Origin: Vibrio natriegens NBRC 15636 = ATCC 14048 = DSM 759
GTDB taxonomy: Bacteria; Pseudomonadota; Gammaproteobacteria; Enterobacterales; Vibrionaceae
Reading direction: 5' to 3'
NCBI RefSeq assembly: GCF_035621455.1
Contig: NZ_CP141822.1
Coordinates: forward strand, 186,001 to 250,000
Length of the DNA: 64,000 bases
Shown here: positions 46,186 through 55,866 of the stretch, piece by piece
Position numbering within the stretch: the first letter of the stretch is position 1
Layout of the letters: each line of letters opens with the position of its first letter
Position numbers and translations under genes: made by a program
Notes under the pieces: model-generated
What the model was told of the DNA's origin: nothing
The model's input: only the letters and a program-made list of their open reading frames with translations
Databases searched by the model: none

Positions 46186-47082
46186 CTACGCTAGTTCTGG
46201 TTCCGAGATTGAAATAGTCGGCTGATTGAGTCGAGTAGACTCTTTGCTTTCTTTGTTTTGCTTATAGATATTCTGGTAGCAAAAATTGGTGGCTTCGATA
46301 TATCCTTCTACAGAACCGCAATCGAATCGCTGACCATTAAACTTATATGCTATCACACACCCTTTTTGAGCTTGCTGCATAAGTGCGTCTGTGATTTGAA
46401 TTTCTCCACCTTTTCCTGGCTCGGTGCTTTCAATGAGTTTGAAAATGTCTGGAGTGAGTATGTAGCGACCAATGATCGCCAAATTACTTGGTGCAGTGCC
46501 TGGGGCTGGTTTTTCAACCATATCATTGATTCGGATTAGATTATCTTTGATCTCTTCGCCAGCGATGACACCATACTTATGGGTTTGGTCTTTAGGGACT
46601 TCTTGCACGGCAACAATAGAGCAGCGGAATTGCTTATAGAGGTTGACCATTTGTTGTAAGACACCATCGCCATCAATGTTAAGACAGAGATCATCCGCCA
46701 ATACCACTGCAAAAGGCTCGTCCCCAACAAGTTCTCGACCAGTTAAAATCGCATGGCCGAGACCTTTCATCTCTCGTTGTCGAATGTAGGTAAAATTCGC
46801 AGATTCAATGATATTGCGTATATCGACAAGCAGTTCTTCTTTATTGGTCCCTTCGATTTGGTGCTCTAACTCATAGTTTTTATCGAAGTGATCCATCAAG
46901 GTGTGCTTGCCGCGGCCGGTTACGATACACATACTTTCCATACCCGCATTGATGGCCTCTTCAACACCATACTCAATGAGTGGTTTGTTAACAACAGGCA
47001 TCATTTCTTTCGGCATGGATTTAGTGGCTGGAAGAAAGCGAGTGCCGTAGCCTGCGGCAGGGAATAGACATTTCTTTATCAT
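46186..47082 (-). CDS. galU: UTP-glucose-1-phosphate uridylyltransferase
   Basis: 298 residues, usual for GalU. N-terminal FPAAGYGTRFLPATKSMPKEM binds the nucleotide; the NKPLIEYGVEEAI and GLGHAILTGRELVGDEPFAVVLADD blocks and VEKP motif follow. It makes UDP-glucose, the precursor for UDP-galactose, UDP-galactofuranose (glf) and, with the dehydrogenase at 63,365, UDP-glucuronate. The gene is bounded by hairpins on both sides, so it may also have its own promoter. Confidence 0.96.
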   Translation of the reverse strand: MIKKCLFPAAGYGTRFLPATKSMPKEMMPVVNKPLIEYGVEEAINAGMESMCIVTGRGKHTLMDHFDKNYELEHQIEGTNKEELLVDIRNIIESANFTYIRQREMKGLGHAILTGRELVGDEPFAVVLADDLCLNIDGDGVLQQMVNLYKQFRCSIVAVQEVPKDQTHKYGVIAGEEIKDNLIRINDMVEKPAPGTAPSNLAIIGRYILTPDIFKLIESTEPGKGGEIQITDALMQQAQKGCVIAYKFNGQRFDCGSVEGYIEATNFCYQNIYKQNKESKESTRLNQPTISISEPELA

Positions 47083-47157
47083 GACGGTTCGTAACTAATT
47101 TATAATTGGGTTTATTAGATAATAGATATGTATATCTTTTATCTTGAAATGAGTAGA

Positions 47158-47191
47158 AGGCATCAATGTTATTAAAAGAATATTAATGCCT
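47158..47191 (-). terminator. Hairpin upstream of galU
   Basis: aggcatcaat (47158-47167) with attaatgcct (47182-47191), ten pairs including one G-U. Only a poor T run follows on the minus strand, so termination would be weak. Confidence 0.4.
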
Positions 47192-47235
47192 CTATGTTTT
47201 TAAAAGTTAGATAACTGTTTTATAATTAAAGTTAT

Positions 47236-48420
47236 TTAAGAGGTTAACTTCTTTCGCATGGCTTCTACAATTGGCTGTTGTGGATTTATACTTTCAGCTA
47301 AACTAAGTAGCTGTAAAGCTTCTTCACGATTGTTGTTATGAAGTGCTATCTCTGCTTGAAATATAGAGTTTCTAACTTCAGCAAAGTTTGAAAATCTTAT
47401 GGAGTCTAGCCAAAGATCAAGAGTAAACTGGTGGGATTCAGTGTCTTTTAGTAATAATGAAAATTCTTCAAACGTAGACTCTTTGCGAGATACCTTTGAC
47501 AAAAGGTAATCTCTAACCTCATCGCTTATATACTTGCAAGATTTATTCGATTCTTTAAATAAATCTTGAAATTCAGAAATGATATTATAAGGCATGACTA
47601 GGTTCTTATCTTTTTTGGCTGAATTTTCTAAGTAAGATACTAGTCTTCGTCTTAGGGGATTTAATCGGCCATTTTCAATAAGTGGTATCTTTTGGTTTAC
47701 ATAAGACAAAAAGGCCAAAGCACGAATTCCTAAAGAGATGTTAGAGTCATTAGGATATTCAAATTTATTTAGAGATGGCTCATCAATAACTACTACGTTA
47801 TAGAGAAAGTCTTTTACTACATCACCATACTCTAGAGAGTTCCTTGAAAATGCTCTTACTGTTAATTGTTTAAATTTACTTCCCCATAGTTCTGTTAATA
47901 TTTGATAATTATAGTAATAACTATCTATTACATCGTGTGGGAAAGGATTTGTGATTGTACTGCCGGACTTTATTGCCGTAGAGAAGTGAGAAATAGCCAA
48001 ATCACTTTGTTTTCTGAGATAAAGTGATACTTCAATCTCATCAAAAATTGATGATGCCCAATGATATATATTTTCAACTTCTTCTAAGCTAGTAATACGA
48101 CTATGTAAGTGTTCATTAGATATTACTACATGCTCGCAATTAGATTCTATAATTTCACGTTCTAATTTTTTTAAAAAATTAACCTTGAAATTTTCTACAT
48201 CACTTTTATTGTTACTCAAACCAACTACGCTGTAAAGTTCAGAATCTGGATTGTAAGTTTGGAAGCAAACTGCCATTTCTACATGGTTAGATAACTTGAA
48301 ACATTTCGGATAAAGTATACCGAGTTGATTAAGATTATCATAATTGGCTTTTAAAGTGTTTTGGATGGAAGTAGTACCAGTTTTTTCAGTACCTATATGT
48401 AGAGTTAATTTACGTTTCAT
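47236..48420 (-). CDS. Sulfotransferase-like protein with C-terminal TPR-like repeat
   Basis: 394 residues from the ATG at 48420, which shares one base with the stop of the GT2 gene (TAATG). The 5'-phosphosulfate loop is LTLHIGTEKTGTTSIQNTL (residues 5-23), and EVSLYLRKQSDLAISHFSTAIKSG (about 140-163) gives the 3'-phosphate site with Arg and Ser. The last 45 residues resemble a TPR (AEIALHNNNREEALQLLSLAESINPQQP). Low GC. Third sulfotransferase candidate of the locus, clearly different from the pair at 39.4-41.5 kb. Confidence 0.83.
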   Translation of the reverse strand: MKRKLTLHIGTEKTGTTSIQNTLKANYDNLNQLGILYPKCFKLSNHVEMAVCFQTYNPDSELYSVVGLSNNKSDVENFKVNFLKKLEREIIESNCEHVVISNEHLHSRITSLEEVENIYHWASSIFDEIEVSLYLRKQSDLAISHFSTAIKSGSTITNPFPHDVIDSYYYNYQILTELWGSKFKQLTVRAFSRNSLEYGDVVKDFLYNVVVIDEPSLNKFEYPNDSNISLGIRALAFLSYVNQKIPLIENGRLNPLRRRLVSYLENSAKKDKNLVMPYNIISEFQDLFKESNKSCKYISDEVRDYLLSKVSRKESTFEEFSLLLKDTESHQFTLDLWLDSIRFSNFAEVRNSIFQAEIALHNNNREEALQLLSLAESINPQQPIVEAMRKKLTS

Positions 48421-49160
48421 TAGCTGTACCTTTGAAGCCCCGTAGTATAGCATTTAACATTTTGATTGTTCGCTATAACGGATACACTATTCTCGCGACG
48501 ACGTTTGAAGTGAATGGTATTTTCTGTAGTCAAATGTGTCACACCATTTTCTATAGTGACACAAACCCAATGATAATCCTCATGAGCAAAGCCTTTACTC
48601 AGATCATTCTTCTTATAAGGAAAGTTTAATAGTAGCTTTCTTGGTGCAACGCAAAGTGCATCCCAGTAGTTAGAGGCTCTTAGGAAGCGCGTATCAAAAA
48701 AGGAGTCATTGATATTTCCTTGTCTTACAAAGGCATTATGTCCACCAAAAATTAAGTTATATTCAGGGTGGTAGACTATATTAGTTATAGATTTTCCATG
48801 AGAGAGTCTAACTGAAATATCCGAATATACTGAGTGCAACCAGTTCTCTGACCATAAGTCATCACCATCTAATAAGGCAATGTAATCACTTTGACAAAGA
48901 GATATAGCCTGATTTCTTGAAATGCCTGGGTCACCATTTTTTCCTGTGAATAGATTTAGATTGAATTTATTAGCTAATTCTTCAGCAACAGATAAAGTAA
49001 TACTATCAGGATTATCTAAGTACAGTACTATATTAATGTCTAAATCAAAATCAGATTTTAGTCTATTGATAGAGTCTTGAGCACTAATAAAGGTTGGCAG
49101 TAAGAGGTCTCCTTCCTTGTGTGCTGTTATAACGACATCTAATGATGGTAGCTTAGTCAT
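48420..49160 (-). CDS. GT2-family glycosyltransferase
   Basis: 246 residues, GT-A fold: DVVITAHKEGDLLLPTFISA at the start, GISRNQAISLCQSDYIALLDGDDLW with the DxD metal motif (near residues 82-102). Acceptor part ends with HEDYHWVCV, usual for GT2. Its ATG overlaps the stop of the GT4 gene by one base, and its stop overlaps the sulfotransferase start, so three genes are translationally coupled. Low GC suggests import as a block. Confidence 0.87.
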   Translation of the reverse strand: MTKLPSLDVVITAHKEGDLLLPTFISAQDSINRLKSDFDLDINIVLYLDNPDSITLSVAEELANKFNLNLFTGKNGDPGISRNQAISLCQSDYIALLDGDDLWSENWLHSVYSDISVRLSHGKSITNIVYHPEYNLIFGGHNAFVRQGNINDSFFDTRFLRASNYWDALCVAPRKLLLNFPYKKNDLSKGFAHEDYHWVCVTIENGVTHLTTENTIHFKRRRENSVSVIANNQNVKCYTTGLQRYS

Positions 49161-51958
49161 TAATTATTTCCTATTTCAAAGCAATAATTTTCAAAAGAGC
49201 ATTTTTCTAAAAGCATTTCTTTATACTGCCCCATATGGTTAAGACTATTTTCATAGTTAGCTAAAATGCTGTTGATTTTATCTACATACTGTGCTGGATT
49301 ATCTATTTCATCAACTAATGACCAAGATGGGACTGCTTCTGCTACTCCTCCAACATTGCTAGCTACAATTGGCAGGCCTAGATTAACTACATCTAACAAG
49401 ATTGTTGGGATACCATCCCACCCTGAAGTGTATAGATAAAGACTACAATCCTGATGAAGTAGTTCATTAATATCATCATATAAACCATGAAGAATAATAT
49501 TTTTACACTTGGAAAAATTATACTCTTTATTTGACAATACAGCCTTACCCCAAACATGGAATTCATATTCAGGCATTAATCTTGCGATCTTTATTAATAA
49601 TTCAGGTTTCTTCTGCTCGTCAAATCTACCAGCCCACGCAATTTTCTTACTTATTTTAGGTTGGATAGTATCATTTATGTTATTGAAGGGCTCAAATGGT
49701 GTTTTTAATACTTTGATCTTAGAGGCGTATCTATTGATGATAACACCACGACCTACTAACTCTGAAAGCAAGCTCTCACTATCTAAATATACACGACTCA
49801 GATGCTCGATTGTTGGGAAGAAGTATGAGGCAGGATATCCAGCTATATTACCAAACTCATCTCTATCATCACAAAAAAGATAACCAAATAGTTTTGTTTC
49901 TTGAGTCAGGCTCTTACCATATTTCTTAAATGCTTCCCAAGCCCCGTAACTATTTACGTTATAAACCTGATCTGCTTTCGTACCAATTATTATATCATAA
50001 ACAACATTAGCTTGATGTTCCAAAGGGATCATACCTTTTAGTTGCTTTAAGTTGATGACGTCATTAGGATTAATGTCACGGCTAGAAACAACTTTATCTT
50101 CTACTTCGCCAAATGAAATAATTTTTATATTTTTAGTTGGTTCGATAATTTTCAATGCTCGATATAAGTGACTTAGTACTACATCTGCTCCACCAAAGTT
50201 TATAGAGTCACGAAATATTAGTATATCTGCGCTGGGTATTTTACTTTCCAGTCCTTTAATTTCAGCATAAAAATCCATATTATATGGCATCAAAGTATAA
50301 ATGCGACTAGGATCGTGAAGCTTTATTCTAGGATCTATTTTATTTGCTTTTTCTAGTTGATTTTTAAGAACTTGATTGTGCGTGGTATCAAACCAAGAAC
50401 TTTCATATGAACTCTTAGCAATTTCTTGAAGCTCATAAATGTCTATAGGCATGAGCCCTGGAGATGGTTTTATTTTCTTATCACTACAAGCAAAGAAATC
50501 TAGTCCTGAGAGAGTACCAATAGTATACGTGTTACGTATCCATAAAGGGTCTATATATCTACATGGTGATCTATTCTCATGTTGACCATGATGTAGGTAG
50601 TGCTCAAAAGCATTGATATTTGAATATTTTAAGTCAAGATATCGGTCTAAGTAATAATGCTGATCAAATAGAGGGCTTGTTGAGATAGACTCAGCTTTTG
50701 CTATTTCTCTCCATGCTAAGAATGCATCTTCAAAGTTGACTAAGTTTGTATCTAACTTCTTAGACAGATAATCTATATCAAAGAGAATTATCGCTTTGTC
50801 TGTGAAATCATTTTCTTTCCATGAAACAATAGCATCTTTTAAGTTATTAGATTTAAAAAAGTCAATAAAAAATTGATTGTTTATTAAAGATATGAGAGCG
50901 TTAATATCTCTCTCATTTTTAACTAGACCACTAATATTATCAATGAGTAAGTTTAAAGAGTCTACCGAGCTTTCTTCAAAATAGCTTAAAAAAGGATATT
51001 TATCTAAAATAGATAGTGATTTATATTGACAAGTTTTGTGACTGCCAAATTGTATCTTTGATACAAACTGGTTCGGTTTTCTTCCTTCAAACCTTCCATT
51101 TAAAGCATAGTGTTCAAATGGATACTCTAGTTGTTTTAAGTCACCATATTCGGAGGTATAGTAAGTAGATAAGAAATACTTGTTTGGTGTTAATTTTCTA
51201 AAGCTGGAAAACCAATTTGAATATATTTCTACTATAGAGTTACCCTTTATATTTAACTCTTTTTGCACAAAGTTTAAATCAAAAAGATCATAATGATTGG
51301 ACTCTGAAATAGCTAATGATTTATCTAGTTCGTTGATGTTCCAATCAGAACTAAAAGCAAGCTCTAATAGAAGGTTCAGTTCATGCTTATGATAAAAAGT
51401 AACTCTTTTCATCAAGCGTTTAATATTTAGTAAAGTTTCGACTTTTTCATAAATATTATGTCTTTCTAGTGTTGTATAACTAATTATCGGTGATCTTAAG
51501 GTTCCTGAATCTATATCTTGAAACCATTTGCAGCTCAGTTTTTTACATGTATAAAAAGATTTTCCATATTTGGTATAATTGTCAAAAATGGTTTCGTACT
51601 TAACTTTCTTCTCGCCATTCTCAAAGTTTAAAACAGCTTTACATTCACCATTTTTAAACATCTGATCTACTATTGAAGACCATCTGGACTCATATCCAAT
51701 TCTTCCTTCTTCCCTTCCGAATAGCAGATAGTGCTCTATGGCAAGCATGCCAGAATCATACACATCAACATATTCTGATAGATAGAATTCTGAGTCAAAA
51801 TAGCCTGGTATCAATAGGTCATTATTGATGATGTTATTAATGGTCGTTGTTTGAGACTCTAGGGATTCATTACTAAGACTAAGCTTTTCAACAACATATT
51901 TGTTACTTAATAATTGGTTTGTAATAAATTTTACTTTATCACTATCAGCTTGCTTCAT
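49160..51958 (-). CDS. Large GT4-family glycosyltransferase with N-terminal repeats
   Basis: 932 residues from the ATG at 51958. The C-terminal third (about 580-930) is a GT4 domain: SINFGGADVVLSHLYRAL, KKIAWAGRFDEQKKPELL, and WDGIPTILLDVVNLGLPIVASNVGG, where the usual EX7E is DX7D. The N-terminal 575 residues are mostly helical and hold three spaced copies of a FDxxYYL..Y.DL......EHYL..G..EGR module (about residues 52-87, 261-295, 430-465), also seen once in the RgpF-HAD protein. Such modules are common in large capsule glycosyltransferases; their role is unclear. Strongly AT-rich. Sugar specificity unknown. Confidence 0.8.
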   Translation of the reverse strand: MKQADSDKVKFITNQLLSNKYVVEKLSLSNESLESQTTTINNIINNDLLIPGYFDSEFYLSEYVDVYDSGMLAIEHYLLFGREEGRIGYESRWSSIVDQMFKNGECKAVLNFENGEKKVKYETIFDNYTKYGKSFYTCKKLSCKWFQDIDSGTLRSPIISYTTLERHNIYEKVETLLNIKRLMKRVTFYHKHELNLLLELAFSSDWNINELDKSLAISESNHYDLFDLNFVQKELNIKGNSIVEIYSNWFSSFRKLTPNKYFLSTYYTSEYGDLKQLEYPFEHYALNGRFEGRKPNQFVSKIQFGSHKTCQYKSLSILDKYPFLSYFEESSVDSLNLLIDNISGLVKNERDINALISLINNQFFIDFFKSNNLKDAIVSWKENDFTDKAIILFDIDYLSKKLDTNLVNFEDAFLAWREIAKAESISTSPLFDQHYYLDRYLDLKYSNINAFEHYLHHGQHENRSPCRYIDPLWIRNTYTIGTLSGLDFFACSDKKIKPSPGLMPIDIYELQEIAKSSYESSWFDTTHNQVLKNQLEKANKIDPRIKLHDPSRIYTLMPYNMDFYAEIKGLESKIPSADILIFRDSINFGGADVVLSHLYRALKIIEPTKNIKIISFGEVEDKVVSSRDINPNDVINLKQLKGMIPLEHQANVVYDIIIGTKADQVYNVNSYGAWEAFKKYGKSLTQETKLFGYLFCDDRDEFGNIAGYPASYFFPTIEHLSRVYLDSESLLSELVGRGVIINRYASKIKVLKTPFEPFNNINDTIQPKISKKIAWAGRFDEQKKPELLIKIARLMPEYEFHVWGKAVLSNKEYNFSKCKNIILHGLYDDINELLHQDCSLYLYTSGWDGIPTILLDVVNLGLPIVASNVGGVAEAVPSWSLVDEIDNPAQYVDKINSILANYENSLNHMGQYKEMLLEKCSFENYCFEIGNN

Positions 51959-52865
51959 TCTCAAATTTCTCAACAAAATTAAGTTTTGATTCTATATAAT
52001 TAACAACATTTGTTGTTCTAATATATGTATTGTTATTCTTTGTTTTTCTAATATCTAACATATTATTAAGAACATCATATTCAGGTTTTTTTCCTGAACG
52101 AATCACGTTTACTTTACTAGAGAACTGCTTAGCAAAGCCTACTATTTCCATTAAAGAGTATGAACACCCGGAAGCAATATTAAATGTCCCTAATTCATTT
52201 TTTATCAAATTATTGACAATAGTATCTGCCATATCAGAAGCATAGACAAAATCGCGGATGGGGTCACTATCCTCATATATGACGGTATCTTTTCCTGATA
52301 ATATATTGTTAATTAGTACATCGATGAAGCCATGATTAGATTTGTTAGGGTTGCCATATGGATTGGAAACCCTTACACACAAGTAGTCGGCAGAAATAGT
52401 ATTTGCTAGCTTTTCATAATGTAGCTCTTCAAATAACTTGGCTCTACCATACCAAGATATAGGCGATAGGATGTCTTTTTCTTTATGTGAATGATTAAAA
52501 CTTCCCTCACCATAAACTGTTCCACCAGATGAAATATGTACCAGTTTTTCGAGCTTCGATGAGGCATAGATCGCTGAAAAGTGTTCGACTAGTTTCCAAA
52601 ACTTTTCTAATGACTCTTTTGTGTTTCTTTCAAAATCTTTGGGTTTTAGAGCTCCTGTTGCATTTATAACAATAGGGTAGTCATTTATAGTCTGTATAAG
52701 TCGTCTAGTATCATTGGGTGATATTGTAACTATTTTAGGGTGTTGAGTTGGTTCTACGGTGACGCCGATCCACTCGATACCTTTACGTTCCAACGAATCA
52801 GATAGTGCTGAACCAAGGAATCCTGTAGCACCTAAAAGCGTTACTTTTAATTGTTTTTCCATCAT
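51945..52865 (-). CDS. NAD-dependent sugar epimerase/dehydratase (extended SDR)
   Basis: 306 residues. N-terminal LLGATGFLGSAL nucleotide motif (residues 10-21), ISSGGTVYG with the active Ser/Thr, YGRAK as the catalytic YxxxK (about 139-143) and RDFVYASDMADTI. GGAG nine bases before the ATG supports the start. It modifies a nucleotide sugar (4-epimerisation, reduction or similar) for the capsule; the exact reaction is open. Follows rmlB by 14 bp and overlaps the next gene. Confidence 0.83.
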   Translation of the reverse strand: MMEKQLKVTLLGATGFLGSALSDSLERKGIEWIGVTVEPTQHPKIVTISPNDTRRLIQTINDYPIVINATGALKPKDFERNTKESLEKFWKLVEHFSAIYASSKLEKLVHISSGGTVYGEGSFNHSHKEKDILSPISWYGRAKLFEELHYEKLANTISADYLCVRVSNPYGNPNKSNHGFIDVLINNILSGKDTVIYEDSDPIRDFVYASDMADTIVNNLIKNELGTFNIASGCSYSLMEIVGFAKQFSSKVNVIRSGKKPEYDVLNNMLDIRKTKNNNTYIRTTNVVNYIESKLNFVEKFENEAS

Positions 52866-52879
52866 TATTGGAATACTCC

Positions 52880-53959
52880 TTACAGTAACTTACTCCACCA
52901 GGTTGAGTTGTTTAGGTACCAACTCACAGTTTTTGCTATCCCTGTTTCAAAAGACTCAGTAGGCTTGTAACCTAGTTCATTGTTGGTTTTAGTTGCGTCA
53001 ATAGCATAACGTCGATCATGACCAGCACGGTCGGTTACGTAAGTAATTAGCGTTTCGCTTTCACCTTTCATTGCTGCTTGAGCAAGAGGGTAACGGCTAG
53101 CCAATGTGGTATCAACTGCGAACGCTTCGTTCATTAATTTGCATACTACTTTTACAATATCGATATTGGCCCACTCATTGTGGCCGCCGATGTTGTAGTT
53201 TTCGCCTAATCGGCCTTTATTCAGTACTAAATCAATGCCACGAGCGTGATCGGTAACGAATAGCCAGTCACGAATCTGTTGGCCGTCGCCGTAAATAGGC
53301 AATGGTTTGTCATGCAGGATATTAGTTATAATGAGTGGGATCAGTTTTTCTGGGAAGTGGAACGGACCGTAGTTATTTGAGCAGTTTGAAGTGGTTACTT
53401 CTAAGCCATATGTATGGTGGTAAGCACGTACTAAGTGGTCCGATGCTGCTTTAGAGGCAGAGTAAGGGGAGTTTGGCGCGTAAGCCGTTTCTTCCGTAAA
53501 TGCCGGGTCGTTTGGCTCTAGTGTTCCGTAAACTTCATCGGTTGAAACATGGTGGAAACGGTGTTGTAGAGGAGATTTACCTGCCGATGCTGGTTCATCA
53601 ATCCAAACTTTCTTTGCTGCTTTTAGCAGGCTGTAGGTGCCCAAAATATTAGTTTCGATAAATGCATCAGGGCCTGTGATAGAGCGATCGACGTGTGATT
53701 CAGCCGCAAAGTGTACAATGGTATCAAGGTGGTGCTCTTTCAATAGCTGCTCAACTAAGCCTGTGTCACAGATATCGCCGTGTGCAAATATAAAGTTAGG
53801 GTTGCTTTCTACGCTATCAAGGTTTGCTTTGTTACCCGCATAAGTTAGAGCATCCAGTACCACGACTTTGTCATTTGGGTATTGTCCTAGCCAGTAATGA
53901 ACATAGTTTGCGCCAATAAAGCCAGCTCCGCCGGTCACTAATAGATTACGTTGTTTCAT
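52880..53959 (-). CDS. rmlB: dTDP-glucose 4,6-dehydratase
   Basis: 359 residues. NAD-binding TGGAGFIGANYVHYW, HFAAESHVDRSI, the STDEVYG active-site strand (catalytic Asp-Glu), and the YSASKAASDH catalytic Tyr/Lys are all typical of RmlB/RfbB. Second step of dTDP-L-rhamnose synthesis. The other rml genes lie just upstream, with two GT2 genes between rmlC and rmlD. Confidence 0.96.
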   Translation of the reverse strand: MKQRNLLVTGGAGFIGANYVHYWLGQYPNDKVVVLDALTYAGNKANLDSVESNPNFIFAHGDICDTGLVEQLLKEHHLDTIVHFAAESHVDRSITGPDAFIETNILGTYSLLKAAKKVWIDEPASAGKSPLQHRFHHVSTDEVYGTLEPNDPAFTEETAYAPNSPYSASKAASDHLVRAYHHTYGLEVTTSNCSNNYGPFHFPEKLIPLIITNILHDKPLPIYGDGQQIRDWLFVTDHARGIDLVLNKGRLGENYNIGGHNEWANIDIVKVVCKLMNEAFAVDTTLASRYPLAQAAMKGESETLITYVTDRAGHDRRYAIDATKTNNELGYKPTESFETGIAKTVSWYLNNSTWWSKLL

Positions 53960-54018
53960 GATTATTCTTTGTCGTTAGTAAAAATTAAATTTAGATGATT
54001 GATAGACTTGGATATAGA

Positions 54019-54924
54019 TTAACTATTTTGTGAGTGTAAAGAAAGTTCATCCAGCATCGCAGAAAGCTGCTCGCGCCAGTGAACGGTCTCGACACCACTA
54101 GCGAGTTCAGCTTTCGACTTATCGATGACACTAAAGCTTGGGCGCTTCGCCGGAGTAGGGTAGCTGCTCGCTGGAATTGGACGCACTGGTATTCTGTGAG
54201 AGAGCATCCCTTTCTCTATTGCCAGTTCTTGTATCGCTACCGCGAAGTCATACCAAGAAGCAACGCCCGCATCGGTCCAGTGTAGGACTTGAGTTTGCCT
54301 GTCTTGCGTTAGAGCATTCTTGGCTAACTTTGCTGTTAAAGCCCAAATCATTTGCGCTAAACCTTTTGCCCATGTCGGTGTCCCAACTTGGTCGTAAACG
54401 ATGCCAAGTCGGTCTTTTTCTGTCATTAAACGCAGCATGGTTTTTACAAAGTTATTGCCGTTTGTCGAGTATACCCAAGCGGTACGGATGATCGTCGCTT
54501 GGTCACCCAAAATGTTCGCAATCGCCTTGTCCCCTTGGAGTTTTGAATCGCCATAGACATTAATAGGATTTGGTGTGTCATCAGTTTGATATGGTGTGGT
54601 CTTTGCTCCATCAAAGACAAAGTCAGTTGAAACTTGAATCAAACGAGCCCCTATTTCTTTACAAGTATTGGCTAAGTTTTCACTTCCTGTTTGGTTGACC
54701 GCGTAAGCTACCTCTTGTTCGGACTCCGCTTTATCAACAGCTGTGTAAGCGGCAGCGTTGATTACGATGTCAGGTGAGTGAGCCGTTAGCACCTCATTTA
54801 CTTGAGCTGCGTTCGAGATATCCAACTCCTGAATGCCTAAACTGATCAGTTCTACTTTAGCCGGTTTGGTTTGTCCCAGCTCCCAAGCTAGTTGACCACC
54901 TTTGCCCGTGACAATTACTTTCAT
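54019..54924 (-). CDS. rmlD: dTDP-4-dehydrorhamnose reductase
   Basis: 301 residues from the ATG at 54924 (MKVIVTGKGGQLAWEL), which overlaps the stop of the GT2 gene (ATGA); a longer frame from 54963 adds residues outside the family. YGDSKLQGD provides the YxxxK; INAAAYTAVDKAE is a RmlD hallmark. It performs the last step to dTDP-L-rhamnose. Confidence 0.95.
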   Translation of the reverse strand: MKVIVTGKGGQLAWELGQTKPAKVELISLGIQELDISNAAQVNEVLTAHSPDIVINAAAYTAVDKAESEQEVAYAVNQTGSENLANTCKEIGARLIQVSTDFVFDGAKTTPYQTDDTPNPINVYGDSKLQGDKAIANILGDQATIIRTAWVYSTNGNNFVKTMLRLMTEKDRLGIVYDQVGTPTWAKGLAQMIWALTAKLAKNALTQDRQTQVLHWTDAGVASWYDFAVAIQELAIEKGMLSHRIPVRPIPASSYPTPAKRPSFSVIDKSKAELASGVETVHWREQLSAMLDELSLHSQNS

Positions 54925-55829
54925 TGTGGTTTTATACCTTTTTTGTTGTTTATGCCATGCCATATTCCTTTTAGCATGGATCTACACTGTTTGGTTCTTG
55001 GATGTGCAAATAGTGAGTAAAGAAGAAATCGAGCAGGTAGTTTAGCAAACTCATAGATTTTCCAAACCCGAGGAACGTGGGGCTTTCGCAACATCAACAT
55101 CACGTTACGGAAATAGTAATAATGCCGAGTGGCGGAGTGATTCACTATTCTCCTATTCATCAGCATGATCGGTTTATCACCTAACTGCTGAATCAGTATC
55201 GCATTGGTGTTGGCTAAAACCTGATAGCCTTTGTTATTGGCTCTTAGCCCCCACTCAATATCAACAAAGTCAATAAATAAGTCTTCGTCGTGCAAGCCGA
55301 CTTTGTCCATTATTGATAAGTTAACCAAACTGCCAGAGGTTATGGCATATGAGACGGGGATAAAAGGTGCTTTTTTTTGCGTTGATTCGTCGTCAAGCTT
55401 GATACGATGAATAGAACAAGATCTCACCTGAATCAAATCACCATACTTATCTAAGTTTTGTGCGTAGTAGATGGGGGTTAGCGCGGCAATATTGGTTGAA
55501 TCTGAGGGATAGGTATTTATTGCATCAAGAAAGTCATCGTCAATAATACTATCTTGATCAAGGAGTAAACACCAATGCTTGTCTTGTCTTTTAGCAAGCT
55601 TTATCCCAATGTTTAGCGCGGTGGCTATGCCTAAATTTTGGTTATTAGCCAAATAGCGATGACAAAAGTCAAAGCTCGTGTGTGATAGTTGATGTCCCGC
55701 TTCTGTATTATCGATGGCGATGACAGGTAAACGCGTACTGAGTCGTTTCGCATGTTCTAGAGCTGATGGGCTTGGTCGGTACAGCACTATGACTGCACAT
55801 ATATCTTGTCGAGAAATGGAGGTTATCAT
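54921..55829 (-). CDS. GT2-family glycosyltransferase, rhamnosyltransferase-like
   Basis: 302 residues from the ATG at 55829; a TTG at 55889 would overlap the preceding gene by 23 bp. ICAVIVLYRPSPSAL at the start, NNQNLGIATALNIGI, and LLLDQDSIIDDDF (DxD) match the RfbF/RfbN type rhamnosyltransferases. Set between rmlC and rmlD, it probably uses dTDP-L-rhamnose. Donor assignment is from family resemblance and position. Confidence 0.84.
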   Translation of the reverse strand: MITSISRQDICAVIVLYRPSPSALEHAKRLSTRLPVIAIDNTEAGHQLSHTSFDFCHRYLANNQNLGIATALNIGIKLAKRQDKHWCLLLDQDSIIDDDFLDAINTYPSDSTNIAALTPIYYAQNLDKYGDLIQVRSCSIHRIKLDDESTQKKAPFIPVSYAITSGSLVNLSIMDKVGLHDEDLFIDFVDIEWGLRANNKGYQVLANTNAILIQQLGDKPIMLMNRRIVNHSATRHYYYFRNVMLMLRKPHVPRVWKIYEFAKLPARFLLYSLFAHPRTKQCRSMLKGIWHGINNKKGIKPQ

Positions 55830-55866
55830 CTTCTGTATCGTCGATTCTGATGTCTTTCCGTAGCGG

